Origin: an uncultured Pelagibacteraceae bacterium
GTDB lineage: Bacteria > Pseudomonadota > Alphaproteobacteria > Pelagibacterales > Pelagibacteraceae
Direction: 5' to 3'
Assembly: GCA_902540595.1 (NCBI GenBank)
Contig: CACBNI010000009.1
Span: 1 to 51,521 of the forward strand
Length of the DNA stretch: 51,521 nt
The notes under the pieces are model-generated. The model saw nothing but the letters and a program-made list of their open reading frames with translations, did no database searches and was not told the origin of the DNA. Of the stretch, positions 31,423 to 44,956 are shown piece after piece. Each line of letters starts with the position of its first letter. The first letter of the stretch is position 1. The position numbers were made by a program, and so were the translations under genes.

Positions 31423-32574
31423 TCAAAAAAGCTTCTTTTTGTCTGTCCATGGACCTTTTTTTGTCTTAGGTAAAAACTTTCTAAGATCAATAAGGACTTT
31501 TTCGGACAATTTTCTGTAGGTAGTAAGTTTTCCTCCATATATATTCAATAAAGGTAATTTTTTTATAATTTTTAAATCAAAAACATAGTCTCTTGTTACT
31601 TTTGAAGCTGTATTAAAATCTTCAATTAGAGGTCTTATCCCTGAATAAGTATCTACAATGTCCTTTGTTCTGATTTGTTTTTTTAAGTAATTATTTACTG
31701 ATTGAATTAAATATCTAATTTCTTTTTTTGATATTCCTTTATTTTCTGGTGATTTAACTTCCACTTCTGTAGTTCCAATTAAAGAAAACTTCCCTTTATA
31801 AGGTATTACAAATATTATTCTTTTATCAGTATTTTGAAACGTGAATGCAACGTTTTCTTTGTACAATTTTTTTGTAATAATATGACTTCCTTTAACCAAT
31901 CTTATTTTTTTCTTAGATTTAATTTTTATATTTTTAATTAAGGTTTCATTTATCCATGGTCCAGATGCGTTGATTAAAATTTTTGACTTTACTTTTTCAT
32001 CATTTTCAAGACTAATAATCCATTCATTACCAATAATTTCAGCTTTTTTAACTTTGTTATATTCTAGTATTTTAGCATTATTTCTTTTTGCATCTTTAGC
32101 ATTTAGTTTCGTTAATTTTTTATCGTCAATTTGTATGTCAAAATATTGAAAACCAGTTTTGTATTTTTCTTTAAGAATATTTGGAAATTTTTTTGTTAAA
32201 TCAAATGTTTTTGATTTTGGTATATTGCTTTTGCCACCTAAATTGTCATACAAAAATAAACCAATTTTAATTAACCAAGCTGGTCGAATTTTATCTGCAT
32301 AAGGAATTATAAAAGGAATAGGTTTAGAAATATGTCTAGCAATTTTATAAACAATTTCTCTTTCTTTCAAAGATTCTCTAACTAATTTAAATTCATAATT
32401 TTCTAAATAACGAAGACCACCATGTACTAATTTCGTCGACCAAGATGAGGTTGCTCCTCCAATTTCACCTTTGTCAGCTAAACAAACTGATAAACCTCTG
32501 CCTGCAGCATCCCTTGCAATACCTGCACCGTTTATACCGCCACCTATTATGAACAAATCGAATAGTTTAGACAT
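31423..32574 (-). CDS. glpD: Glycerol-3-phosphate dehydrogenase, lacking the C-terminal domain
   Basis: Oxidises glycerol 3-phosphate to dihydroxyacetone phosphate and passes electrons to quinone. The 383-residue protein has the FAD motif LFIIGGGINGAGIARDAAGRG, SSWSTKLVHGGLRYLE, INASGPWINE and IYGGKLTTYRKLSEKVL. It then stops a few residues after GPWTD, where full-length proteins (about 500 residues) continue into a helical C-terminal domain of about 110 residues. No continuation was found in the other frames before trxB. It pairs with divergent glpK. Either a natural short form or a truncation. Confidence 0.85.
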   Translation of the reverse strand: MSKLFDLFIIGGGINGAGIARDAAGRGLSVCLADKGEIGGATSSWSTKLVHGGLRYLENYEFKLVRESLKEREIVYKIARHISKPIPFIIPYADKIRPAWLIKIGLFLYDNLGGKSNIPKSKTFDLTKKFPNILKEKYKTGFQYFDIQIDDKKLTKLNAKDAKRNNAKILEYNKVKKAEIIGNEWIISLENDEKVKSKILINASGPWINETLIKNIKIKSKKKIRLVKGSHIITKKLYKENVAFTFQNTDKRIIFVIPYKGKFSLIGTTEVEVKSPENKGISKKEIRYLIQSVNNYLKKQIRTKDIVDTYSGIRPLIEDFNTASKVTRDYVFDLKIIKKLPLLNIYGGKLTTYRKLSEKVLIDLRKFLPKTKKGPWTDKKKLF

Positions 32575-32702
32575 TTAAATAATGAATCGTTTATAAAATA
32601 TACAACCTATTTTAGAAATTTTAAATTTTTTAAATTCAAGTTTTAATAATTTCATTATTTATTAACATTTAGAAAAAAAAAATTTAAGTATAGACTAAAA
32701 TT

Positions 32703-34181
32703 GTGAAAAAATTTCTTGTTGCTATTGACCAAGGTACAACATCAACTAGAGCAATTCTCTTTGATTTAGATGGTAATATAAAATTCACATCTCAGTTTGA
32801 ATTTAATCAATATTTTCCAAAAATTGGATGGGTCGAGCATAATCCAAACGAAATTTGGCTTACAACTCTAAAAGCATTGAAAAAAGTAATAAAAAAAGCA
32901 TCTCTATTAAGAGGAAAAATATTAAGTATAGGAATAACTAACCAGAGAGAGACAACTATTCTTTGGAATAAGAAAACAGGAAAACCAGTGTACAATGCAA
33001 TTGTTTGGCAAGATAGAAGAACCCAAGATTATTGTGAAGAGTTAAAGAAGAAAAATTATGAAAAAATTTTTAGAAAAAAAACTGGATTATTTATTGACCC
33101 ATACTTTTCTGCAACTAAAATTAAATGGATATTAGAAAACGTAAAAAATGTTAAGAAACTTTTAAAATCAAATAATTTATTATTTGGTACTGTTGATACT
33201 TTCCTTATTTGGAAACTCACTAATCGGCAACATCATTTAACAGAAGCAACTAATGCTTGTAGGACCATGTTATTTAATATTAATAATAATAAATGGGATA
33301 AAGAAATCTTGAAAAAACTTAAAATCTCTGAAAATATTTTGCCAGAAATTAAAAATTCAGCTGATAATTTTGGTTCAACAAGTAAAAGAATTGTTGGCAG
33401 CGAGATACCAATATCAGCAGTTCTAGGAGACCAACAAGCAGCTGCTGTAGGACAGTCTTGCTTCGAAAGAGGTTCAATAAAAAGCACATATGGAACAGGT
33501 GCCTTTGTTATGATGAATACTGGTTCAAAAAAAATTTATTCCAAAAATAAATTATTAACAACAATTTGTTACAGATTGAATGGAAAAAATACTTATGCTC
33601 TTGAAGGATCTATTTTTATTGCAGGTGCAGGTGTGCAATGGTTAAGAGATAAATTAAAATTTATTAATAATGCTTTCGATACGGAAAGAATTGCTCAATC
33701 AAAGAAAAATAATGAGGGTGTATACGTTGTGCCTGCTTTCAGTGGAATGGGAGCACCTTATTGGAGGCCTGATGCAAGAGGGTTAATAACAGGTCTAACA
33801 AGAAATAGTGATTGGAAAACCATAGTTAGAGCGGTATTAGAGTCAGTTGCCTATCAAAGTAATGATTTATTTAATGCAATGAAAAAAGATGGTTTAAAAC
33901 CAAGTAAACTTAAGATTGATGGAGGAATGGTAGAAAACAATTGGTTTTCGCAATTTTTATCTGACATCATAAATATAAATACTGAAAGACCAAAGGTATT
34001 AGAAACAACTGGTTTAGGAGTAGCTTTACTAGCTGGATATCAACTTGGATTATTTAAATCATTATATGAAATCAAGAGGAAATGGAAAAAGGATAAAATT
34101 TTTAAGCCTAAAATTAAACAGAAAGTTAGAAACAATTTAATAAATGGTTGGAAATTATCAGTACAGAAAACTCTATTATAA
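32703..34181 (+). CDS. glpK: Glycerol kinase
   Basis: Phosphorylates glycerol to glycerol 3-phosphate, the substrate of the divergent GlpD. The 492-residue FGGY-family kinase shows AIDQGTTSTRAILFD, ITNQRETTILWNKKTG, AIVWQDRRT, GDQQAAAVGQ, STYGTGAFVMMNTG, VPAFSGMGAPYW and LKIDGGMVENNWFSQFL. It starts at GTG (32703); no ATG fits better. Complete and of normal length. Together they give a glycerol-use pair. Confidence 0.95.
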   Translation: MKKFLVAIDQGTTSTRAILFDLDGNIKFTSQFEFNQYFPKIGWVEHNPNEIWLTTLKALKKVIKKASLLRGKILSIGITNQRETTILWNKKTGKPVYNAIVWQDRRTQDYCEELKKKNYEKIFRKKTGLFIDPYFSATKIKWILENVKNVKKLLKSNNLLFGTVDTFLIWKLTNRQHHLTEATNACRTMLFNINNNKWDKEILKKLKISENILPEIKNSADNFGSTSKRIVGSEIPISAVLGDQQAAAVGQSCFERGSIKSTYGTGAFVMMNTGSKKIYSKNKLLTTICYRLNGKNTYALEGSIFIAGAGVQWLRDKLKFINNAFDTERIAQSKKNNEGVYVVPAFSGMGAPYWRPDARGLITGLTRNSDWKTIVRAVLESVAYQSNDLFNAMKKDGLKPSKLKIDGGMVENNWFSQFLSDIININTERPKVLETTGLGVALLAGYQLGLFKSLYEIKRKWKKDKIFKPKIKQKVRNNLINGWKLSVQKTLL

Positions 34182-34254
34182 AAAATACAGATTTCTTGTA
34201 TTTACCTATTACTTCAAATAGAAATAAAAGAATATTTTAAATTTTAAAAATTAA

Positions 34255-35277
34255 ATGTCAGAAAAAGTATTACTTACTGGTATTAGTGGGTTTGTTGCAA
34301 AACATGTTGCTATTGAATTATTAAATTCAGGTTACAAAGTTTTAGGTACTGTTAGAAATTCAGATTCAATTGAACAAACAAAAAAAACATTAGAAGAAAA
34401 TAATGTTGCAATTAATAATTTATCTTTTGTAGAATTAGATTTATTAAAAGATGAAGGTTGGAATGAAGCAGCAAACGGCTGTAAATATATCATTCATGTA
34501 GCCTCTCCCTTTCCTCTAAAAGTCTCGAATGACAGGGAATCGCTTACACCAGCTGCAAAAGATGGAACTTTAAGAGTTTTGAATGCAGGAATTAATGCAG
34601 GAGTGGAACATTTTGTTAAAACTAGTTCAATAGTATGTATGTTCAGAAAACCAAACAGATCAAATCCTTATACATTTGGTGAGAATGATTGGACTGATTT
34701 AGACTGGGATAAAACTACAGATTATTTTGTATCAAAAACTAGAGCTGAAAAAGCTGCGTGGGATCTTATGGAAAGTAAGGGTCTTAAAAATAGTCTTACG
34801 TGTATCAATCCCGGCTTTGTATTGGGAGATTTTTTGAATGAAAAAACTTGTACTTCAATGGAGTATGTAAAACAATTACTTCAGGGAAAATTTCCAGCTG
34901 CGCCAAAATTTTCAGTAATGATATCTCACGTAAAAGATATTGCTAAAGCACATGTTCTATCTTTGACTAATGAAAGAGCTGGAGGCAGAAGATTGATTGT
35001 TGGATCTGAAGTAAGAAGTATTCTTGAATTATCACAAATAATGGCCAAAAATATTCCAAGTCATGCAAAAAAACTTCCTAAAAGAGAATTGCCGAATTTC
35101 ATGGTTAAACTTCTAAGTTATGTAGACACAAGCGCAAAAAATATGGTCCCTGATCTAGGTCTCAAAATGCAAACAGACCAAACATACGCAGAGGACATTC
35201 TTCAAATGAAATTCATTGCATCTGAAATTGCAGTTGTTGATGCTGCAAAATCAGTAATTAGACTAAATATAGCCTGA
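34255..35277 (+). CDS. NAD-dependent epimerase/dihydroflavonol-reductase-like protein
   Basis: An extended short-chain dehydrogenase of 340 residues. It has the nucleotide motif LLTGISGFVAKHVAIELL, VELDLLKDEGW, IHVASPFPL and the catalytic YFVSKTRAEKAAWD (Tyr-x3-Lys), followed by NPGFVLGD. Closest in style to the aldehyde/ketone reductases of the dihydroflavonol-4-reductase group. Substrate unknown. Its end overlaps the convergent next gene by 15 bp. Confidence 0.85.
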   Translation: MSEKVLLTGISGFVAKHVAIELLNSGYKVLGTVRNSDSIEQTKKTLEENNVAINNLSFVELDLLKDEGWNEAANGCKYIIHVASPFPLKVSNDRESLTPAAKDGTLRVLNAGINAGVEHFVKTSSIVCMFRKPNRSNPYTFGENDWTDLDWDKTTDYFVSKTRAEKAAWDLMESKGLKNSLTCINPGFVLGDFLNEKTCTSMEYVKQLLQGKFPAAPKFSVMISHVKDIAKAHVLSLTNERAGGRRLIVGSEVRSILELSQIMAKNIPSHAKKLPKRELPNFMVKLLSYVDTSAKNMVPDLGLKMQTDQTYAEDILQMKFIASEIAVVDAAKSVIRLNIA

Positions 35278-35924
35278 TGTTAATTCAATTATTTCATCAG
35301 ATTCAAAAACAGTCATTTTCAAATTTTCGTTTGCAATTTTTATCATAGCTTTTGCAACCTTTTCTGAATTGATCGGTCTCATTTTTTTAAGTGGTCCAAG
35401 TAATAAAGGAGACAATAATCTAAAAGTCAGAATGCCTATTTTTTCACCTACTCTACTCTCTTTTCTATCTCCCATTAAAAAAGAGGGTCTTAATATTCCT
35501 AAATTGGAGAAATTTAATTTTTTCAATTCTTCTTCAACTAAACCTTTGAACTTTACGTAATCCCCTGAACTTTTTGGATTGGCATATATTGAAGATATAA
35601 AAATAAATGAATTTACTGAATTAATTTTTGCAATTTCCGCTATTTTTTTTGGTATTTCAAGCTCTACTTTTTGATATTCGTTTTTGTCAGGTGAATTTTG
35701 CTTTGTTGTACCAATACAAAAAAAACAATCATCTCCTTTAATATCTTCTTTATAGTTATCTAAATTATTGAAATCAGTTTTAATTATTTCAACTTTGGGC
35801 TCATTAATAATTGGTTCTGAGCGTACAAATAACTTTATTTTATTGTAATTGTCATTTTTTATTAATTGATCAAGAAGATGTCCACCAATTAACCCTGATG
35901 AACCAAAAACAAGGGCTGTTTTCA

Positions 35925-35925
<1 letters not shown>
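35263..35925 (-). CDS. NAD(P)-binding Rossmann protein, HTATIP2-like
   Basis: The 220-residue protein starts MKTALVFGSSGLIGGHLLDQ, a dinucleotide-binding motif, and then has CFFCIGTTKQNSPDKNEYQKVE, FIFISSIYANPKS and LRPSFLMGDRKESR, matching the small atypical SDR group of HTATIP2/TIP30. Function unknown, perhaps a redox-sensing or reductase role. Its ATG shares one base with the preceding aminotransferase stop on the same strand. Confidence 0.8.
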
Positions 35926-39316
<3,391 letters not shown>

Positions 39317-39335
<19 letters not shown>

Positions 39336-40069
39336 TCATTACGGGTGGAGCTACCAGAATTGGTGCTGCAATTGCAAAACAATTATCTGGCACTAATAAA
39401 GAAATACTAATTCACTTTAATAAATCAAAATCAAAAGCAGAAAAACTCAAAAAAGATCTAGAGTTAAATGGTACTAAAGTTTACCTTGTCAAAGGTGATT
39501 TGAGCAAAGAAAATGATGTAAGTAAAATTGTTAAATATGCAAAATCAAAATTAAAATATTTTGATTGTTTAATAAACAATGCTTCATTGTTTGAAAATGA
39601 TAAGCTTGAAAGTTTTACTACTGATAGTTGGGGTAAACACTTAAGAACGAATTTAAGAACTCCTGCTTTATTGTCAAAAGAATTTGCTAAAAATGTTAAG
39701 GGTAAAAATAATAACATAATTAACATAATTGATCAGAGAGTTTTTAAACTAACTCCATATTTTTTTTCATATACCATAAGTAAAACTGGTCTTTATACTC
39801 TTACAAAAACAAGTGCTATGAGTTTGGCACCCAATATAAGAGTTAACGGAATTGCTCCAGGACCAACCATCAAAAACCAAAGGCAATCTGAAAAACATTT
39901 TAGGAAACAATATTTAGCAACCCCTTTAAAAAGACAAGTTAATGTGGAACAAATATGTAATGCAGTTGACTTTTTTATCAAAAATATATCTATTACAGGT
40001 CAAGTTTTAGCAATTGATAGTGGACAGAATCTAAACTGGCAAACACCTGATATAATGGGCAAAGAATGA
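39317..40069 (+). CDS. Short-chain dehydrogenase, pteridine reductase (FolM)-like
   Basis: A 250-residue SDR with [32 protein letters not shown], the catalytic [17 protein letters not shown] (Tyr-x3-Lys), [10 protein letters not shown] and [12 protein letters not shown]. The 'GGATRIG' start and placement directly before a FolB-like gene (4-bp overlap) fit a dihydromonapterin/dihydropteridine reductase in folate or pterin metabolism. The exact substrate is inferred from context. Confidence 0.82.
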
Positions 40070-40491
40070 AAAAAAATAATCTGAACATCGTTAAAATAGA
40101 TAAAAATAAAACTTTATTTAATTATGAAAAGAAAATTTTAATCAAAGAATTAATTTTAGATTTAAAACTTGGTTATTACGACTTTGAAAAAGAAAATTCA
40201 CAAAAAGTTAAATTTAATCTCGAAGTTGATTATGAGGATAAAAAACCAACAAGTGATGAGGATATTAAATCAATAGTTAATTATGGAAGAATAGTTAAAC
40301 TAATAAAAAAACTTACAAAAAATAAACATTATAATTTTCTAGAGACACTAGCTGAAGATGTCTTTGATGTTCTCTTCAAAGATAAAAGAATTGGAAAAAT
40401 TATGCTCCAAATCGAAAAACTAGAAATTTTAAAAGACTGCACATCTGTTGGTATTCAAGTTACCAAAAAAAGAAGTCATGATAAGCTCTGA
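40066..40491 (+). CDS. folB: Dihydroneopterin aldolase-like protein
   Basis: FolB cuts dihydroneopterin in folate synthesis. The 141-residue protein matches the family: [26 protein letters not shown], then [35 protein letters not shown] and [10 protein letters not shown]. The N-terminal 25 residues are an extension. A divergent family member, so the activity is less certain than the fold. Its end overlaps uvrC by 14 bp. Confidence 0.85.
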   Translation: MKKNNLNIVKIDKNKTLFNYEKKILIKELILDLKLGYYDFEKENSQKVKFNLEVDYEDKKPTSDEDIKSIVNYGRIVKLIKKLTKNKHYNFLETLAEDVFDVLFKDKRIGKIMLQIEKLEILKDCTSVGIQVTKKRSHDKL

Positions 40492-42313
40492 TCTAGGTAA
40501 AGAAGTAATTAAAAAAGAACTCCCTTTAGTTCCTAAGCTTCCTGGTGTCTATAGGATGCTGAACTCTAAAGATGAAATTCTTTATGTAGGAAAAGCAAAG
40601 AATTTACCCAATAGATTGAAAAGTTATGTTTCTGAAAAAAATCACATCATTAGAACTGAAAGAATGTTATCTCAAACAAGAAAATTGGAGATAACTACTA
40701 CTTCTAACGAAAGTGAAGCCTTATTACTTGAAGCAAATTTAATTAAAAAATTTAAACCAAAATTTAACATTCTTCTAAGAGATGATAAATCGTTCCCTTT
40801 CATATTTATTGGCAACCAAGATCAATGGCCTCAGATAAAAAGACATAGGGGGAAAAAAACTAAAGAGGGCTTTTATTTTGGTCCGTTTGCGTCAGCTGGA
40901 TCTGCCAATTGGACAATCAAAATGATTCAAAAAATTTTCCACTTAAGAGTTTGTGATGACACTGTGTTTAAAAAAAGAGAAAGGCCTTGTATATTATATC
41001 AAATCAAACGTTGTTCAGGTCCATGTGTTGGTTATGTCACCAAAGAGGACTATCAACAAACTGTTGATGATGCGATTGAATTTGTCTCTGGAAAATCTAG
41101 AAGGATTCAAAAAAATCTTTCTAATCAAATGGAAAAAGCAAGTGAAGAACTTGACTTTGAAAAAGCAGTAATTCTAAGAGATAGAATAAAAGCATTAAAT
41201 ATAATTCAGTCATCTCAAAGAATAAATGAAGCAAACTTAGTTGAAGCAGATGTTATTGCTGGATACAAAGAGTCTGGTAAAGCCTGTATCCAAGTTTTTT
41301 TTTATAGATCAAAACAAAATTGGGGTAATCAAGCTTTCTTTCCAAAACATGATCCAGATGAAAAACTTGGAGAAATTATTAATTCATTTGTTTCTCAATT
41401 TTATGAGAATAAAAGTGTTCCCTCATCGATAATTTTATCTGAAGAAATCAGAGAAAAAGTTCTGATTGAAAAAACTCTGTCAAATAAGGAAGGTAAACAA
41501 ATTACTATTTCTGTTGCAAAACAAGGTTCTAAATTAAAAGTAATCAATCAAGCCATTAAAAATGCAAAAGATAGTTTAAATAGAAAACTTTATGAAAGTC
41601 AAAACAATAGAGAGTTATTTGATGCTGTAGCTAGTAAATTCAATTTAGAAACAAACATTAATTTAATTGAGGTTTATGACAACAGTCATATACAGGGTAC
41701 TAATAGTGTTGGAGCATTAATTGCCTATGGGGACGAGGGTTTTATCAAAAAAAGGTATAGAAAATTTAATATTAAACACAAAAAAAATGAACAAGATGAT
41801 TATGGTATGATGCGAGAAGTTTTAAATAGAAGATTCAAAAGAGCGGTTCAAGAAAAGGATAATTATTTAACTTTTCCTGACTTAGTTTTAGTTGATGGTG
41901 GAAAAGGTCAATATTCAGTTGCAAGAGAAAGCCTAAATGAACTTGGTCTTCACGACATTCCTATCGTTGCGATTGCAAAAGGTAAACTGAGAAACAGTGG
42001 TAACGAAACCTTTTTTCATAATGGGAAAGAGTTTAAATTTTTAAGAAATGATCCAACATTATTTTTTCTTCAAAGAATAAGAGATGAGTCGCACCGATTT
42101 GCAATAAGTGCTCATAGAGCAAAAAGAAAAAAAGGAATAAGCAAATCTCTACTTGACCAAATTGATGGGATTGGGTCTATAAGAAAAAGGGCATTATTAA
42201 ACCATTTTGGATCAGCAAGATCAGTAGAGTCTGCAAGTTTAGATGAAATAAAATCTGTTGAAGGTGTTGAGGCAAAAGTGGCAAAAAAGATATATAACTT
42301 CTTTCACGAATAA
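40478..42313 (+). CDS. uvrC: Excinuclease ABC subunit C
   Basis: Makes both incisions in nucleotide excision repair. From ATG 40478 the protein has 611 residues: the GIY-YIG nuclease ([20 protein letters not shown]), the Cys-rich linker ([19 protein letters not shown]), the UVR motif ([19 protein letters not shown]), the RNase H-like second nuclease ([31 protein letters not shown]) and C-terminal helix-hairpin-helix ([18 protein letters not shown]). An upstream TTG at 40448 would extend it, but ATG gives the usual start. Confidence 0.97.
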   Translation: MISSDLGKEVIKKELPLVPKLPGVYRMLNSKDEILYVGKAKNLPNRLKSYVSEKNHIIRTERMLSQTRKLEITTTSNESEALLLEANLIKKFKPKFNILLRDDKSFPFIFIGNQDQWPQIKRHRGKKTKEGFYFGPFASAGSANWTIKMIQKIFHLRVCDDTVFKKRERPCILYQIKRCSGPCVGYVTKEDYQQTVDDAIEFVSGKSRRIQKNLSNQMEKASEELDFEKAVILRDRIKALNIIQSSQRINEANLVEADVIAGYKESGKACIQVFFYRSKQNWGNQAFFPKHDPDEKLGEIINSFVSQFYENKSVPSSIILSEEIREKVLIEKTLSNKEGKQITISVAKQGSKLKVINQAIKNAKDSLNRKLYESQNNRELFDAVASKFNLETNINLIEVYDNSHIQGTNSVGALIAYGDEGFIKKRYRKFNIKHKKNEQDDYGMMREVLNRRFKRAVQEKDNYLTFPDLVLVDGGKGQYSVARESLNELGLHDIPIVAIAKGKLRNSGNETFFHNGKEFKFLRNDPTLFFLQRIRDESHRFAISAHRAKRKKGISKSLLDQIDGIGSIRKRALLNHFGSARSVESASLDEIKSVEGVEAKVAKKIYNFFHE

Positions 42314-42315
42314 TT

Positions 42316-42900
42316 ATGCTTAAAAAAATTCCTAATATATTAACAATAGGACGAATAATTATTGTTCCTTTTTTTGTTTTGGCGTTTTACTTGCCTGGAT
42401 TTTACGGAGATTTAACTGCATTAATATTATTTGTTGTTGCGTCATTTACTGATTTCCTTGACGGAATGCTAGCAAGAATGATGGGTGAAGAGTCAAAACT
42501 AGGGGAATTGTTAGATCCAATAGCTGATAAGATAATAGTTGCGACAGCTTTAATTCTTTTAGTAATGGATGGTACTATAAGAAATTATGAAGTAATTGCT
42601 GCAATTATTATTCTTACAAGAGAAATATTGATTTCAGGACTTAGAGAATTTTTAGCAAAGGGAAAAATTAAACTTCCTGTTTCTAGTCTTGCTAAATTAA
42701 AAACAGTTTTACAAATGGTTTCAATCGCTCTCCTTTTATCAGGAGATACAGGAAATAAGATTGTAAACTTCCAAGATTATAATGCCCAAACTATTGGCAT
42801 TATTCTTTTATGGTTATCTGCAGCTTTAACTCTTTTTACCGGATATGATTATATGCGCAAAGGAATTGACCACGCTATGTCTGAAGACAATAAAGATTAA
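42316..42900 (+). CDS. pgsA: CDP-diacylglycerol-glycerol-3-phosphate 3-phosphatidyltransferase
   Basis: Commits CDP-diacylglycerol to phosphatidylglycerol synthesis in the inner membrane. The 194-residue protein begins KKIPNILTIGRIIIVPFF and has the CDP-alcohol phosphotransferase motif D-x2-DG-x2-AR-x8-G-x3-D-x3-D in DFLDGMLARMMGEESKLGEL continuing LDPIADKI. About five membrane helices. It starts 3 bp after uvrC, a pairing common in proteobacteria. Confidence 0.95.
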   Translation: MLKKIPNILTIGRIIIVPFFVLAFYLPGFYGDLTALILFVVASFTDFLDGMLARMMGEESKLGELLDPIADKIIVATALILLVMDGTIRNYEVIAAIIILTREILISGLREFLAKGKIKLPVSSLAKLKTVLQMVSIALLLSGDTGNKIVNFQDYNAQTIGIILLWLSAALTLFTGYDYMRKGIDHAMSEDNKD

Positions 42901-43778
42901 GCTGCTTTTTTCTTTCTTACTAAAGTTTGATAACTTTCATTCAAATCAATTATAGTATCACAAACTTTAAACTGATTTTCTGCAATGCATGAAACTGGTG
43001 TTACTTCCGCAGCAGTGCCTGTTAAAAAACATCCAACAAATTTTGATAACTCTTCTGGTTTTATTTTTCTCTCGTGAACTTTAATATTTTTTGATTTTGC
43101 AATTCCAATTACTGTCCTTCTTGTAATCCCATCTAAAAAAGAGTCAGGGATTGGAGTGTGAAGTTCACCATTTTTATCTTTGAAAAAAACGTTGGCACCA
43201 GTTGCTTCAGCTACATTTCCTTCATGATCTAACATTAATGAATCTGTATAACCTTGTTTTTCTGCTTCATGTTTTGACAGTGTGCAAATCATATAAAGAC
43301 CAGATGCTTTAGTATCCCAAGGGATTGTATTAGGCGCAGGTCTTCTCCAGTTTGAAATATTTAATTTTATACCCTCGACTTTTAATTTTGGATCAAAATA
43401 TGAGCCCCACTCCCAGGTTGCAATTGCTACATGAATTTTTGTTTGTTGTGCAGAAATAGCCATCATCTCGCTACCTCTCCATGCAACTGGTCTTACGTAT
43501 CCATTTTCAACATTTTGTGAAGCAATAATTTTATTTGAAGCAATATTAATTTGTTCTTCTGAATAAGGGATATCAAATCCCATCCTCTTAGCAGAATGAA
43601 AGAATCTTGAAGTGTGTTCTTCTAATTTAAAAATTGACCCGTCATAAACTCTTTCTCCCTCAAAAACACAACTCGCATAATGTAAACCATGGCTTAAAAC
43701 GTGAAGTTTGACGTCTCCCCAATCTACAAGCTCATCGTTGTACCATATTTTTCCAGATCTTTTGTCGTAAGGTATCAT
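42897..43778 (-). CDS. ilvE: Branched-chain amino acid aminotransferase
   Basis: Performs the last step of Leu, Ile and Val synthesis. The 293-residue class IV aminotransferase has HVLSHGLHYASCVFEG, the PLP-binding Lys region (NTIPWDTKASGLYMICTLSK), DSLMLDHEGNVAEATGANVFF, FLDGITRRTVI and FLTGTAAEVTPV. Convergent overlap of 4 bp with pgsA. Confidence 0.94.
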   Translation of the reverse strand: MIPYDKRSGKIWYNDELVDWGDVKLHVLSHGLHYASCVFEGERVYDGSIFKLEEHTSRFFHSAKRMGFDIPYSEEQINIASNKIIASQNVENGYVRPVAWRGSEMMAISAQQTKIHVAIATWEWGSYFDPKLKVEGIKLNISNWRRPAPNTIPWDTKASGLYMICTLSKHEAEKQGYTDSLMLDHEGNVAEATGANVFFKDKNGELHTPIPDSFLDGITRRTVIGIAKSKNIKVHERKIKPEELSKFVGCFLTGTAAEVTPVSCIAENQFKVCDTIIDLNESYQTLVRKKKAA

Positions 43779-43848
43779 GATTGAAAATATTTAATTATAT
43801 CTGAAAAATATCTTTGTATCTTTAATATGTCAATATAACTTACCCATA

Positions 43849-44286
43849 ATGAAAGAACTTTTATATTTAAAAGATGATCAGCTTAAAGATTTGATAGAAA
43901 AACTTTTTGTGAGCTATAGAGAAACTTTCTCTGACTCTAAAAAGATATTAGATAAATACTCTATTGGTTTAGCACACCATAAAGTAATCCATTTATTGTC
44001 CATGTATCAGGGTATTTCGATATCTGAGCTATTAAAAAGACTAAAAGTCACAAAGCAAAGTCTTAATAGGGTTTTAAAAGATTTAATAAAATTAGACATT
44101 ATTACGTTTAAAAAAGATGAGCAAGATACCAGAGTTAAGCATGTATTTTTGAATGATAAAGGTGAAAAGATATTTAAAGAGGTTTTTGATAAGCAGAAAA
44201 AAAGAATTTACAATGCATTACTAAACTCAAGTTCTGAGGAAGTAATAAATTTTGATAATGTTTTGAGTAAAATTATAAATGGATAA
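43849..44286 (+). CDS. MarR-family transcriptional regulator
   Basis: A 145-residue winged-helix regulator: LAHHKVIHLLSMYQGISISE, the recognition helix LLKRLKVTKQSLNRVLKDLI and the wing DIITFKKDEQDTRVKHVFLNDKGEK, in the MarR order with dimerising helices at both ends. Its end overlaps the response-regulator gene by 8 bp, so the three regulatory genes probably form one operon. Ligand unknown. Confidence 0.9.
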   Translation: MKELLYLKDDQLKDLIEKLFVSYRETFSDSKKILDKYSIGLAHHKVIHLLSMYQGISISELLKRLKVTKQSLNRVLKDLIKLDIITFKKDEQDTRVKHVFLNDKGEKIFKEVFDKQKKRIYNALLNSSSEEVINFDNVLSKIING

Positions 44287-44956
44287 ATTTCAAGCTCATA
44301 TTTTACTAGTTGATGACGATGAAGGAATTAGATCTTTAGTAAAAAAATATTTAAATGAAAATAATTTTTTAGTTACGACAGCAGATAGTGCTGAAAATGC
44401 GTCAGAGAAAGTAAAAATAGTCAAATTTGATTTAATTATCCTAGATATAATGATGTCAGGTAAAAGTGGTTTAGATTTTATTAATGACCATAAAAAAGAT
44501 TTGGACACACCAATTATACTTTTGACAGCCAAGGGTGAGGCGAGTGAGAGAGTTGAGGGACTTGAATTAGGAGCAGACGATTATTTAGCTAAGCCTTTTG
44601 AACCAAAAGAACTAATTTTAAGAATTAAAAATATTTTAACTAAAACTATTAAAACTGATCAAAAAAGAATTATCGAATTTGAAAATGTTAAAATTGATTT
44701 AAATAAATTGCTAATTATTAAAAACAAAAAAGAATTCAAAATCAATAATACCGAAAAGATAATTTTAGAAAAAATGATCAATAATCCAGGAAATACATTT
44801 TCAAGAGAAAGTATTGGTCAATTGATTAATTTAGATAAAGAAAGGTCAATTGATGTGATCATAACTCGTTTAAGAAAGAAAATAGAAATTGATCCAAAAA
44901 ATCCAAAATTTTTACAAACCATAAGAGGAGCAGGATATGTTCTCTGGATTGAATAA
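44279..44956 (+). CDS. OmpR-family response regulator
   Basis: A 225-residue two-component regulator. The receiver domain has LLVDDDEGI (acidic pocket), the phospho-acceptor Asp in LIILDIMMSGKSG and the Lys in ILLTAKGEASERVEGLELGADDYLAKPFEP. The DNA-binding winged helix follows (NTEKIILEKMINNPGNTFSR, SIDVIITRLRKKIE, TIRGAGYVLW). It overlaps the kinase gene by 20 bp, so they are cognate. Resembles OmpR in alphaproteobacteria; targets not visible. Confidence 0.93.
   Translation: MDKFQAHILLVDDDEGIRSLVKKYLNENNFLVTTADSAENASEKVKIVKFDLIILDIMMSGKSGLDFINDHKKDLDTPIILLTAKGEASERVEGLELGADDYLAKPFEPKELILRIKNILTKTIKTDQKRIIEFENVKIDLNKLLIIKNKKEFKINNTEKIILEKMINNPGNTFSRESIGQLINLDKERSIDVIITRLRKKIEIDPKNPKFLQTIRGAGYVLWIE

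Noticed and set aside
31278..31538. An 86-codon reverse ORF covering the glpD end, considered as the missing GlpD C-terminal domain
   Set aside because: Its translation shows no GlpD C-domain pattern and it runs antisense into trxB; a shadow frame.
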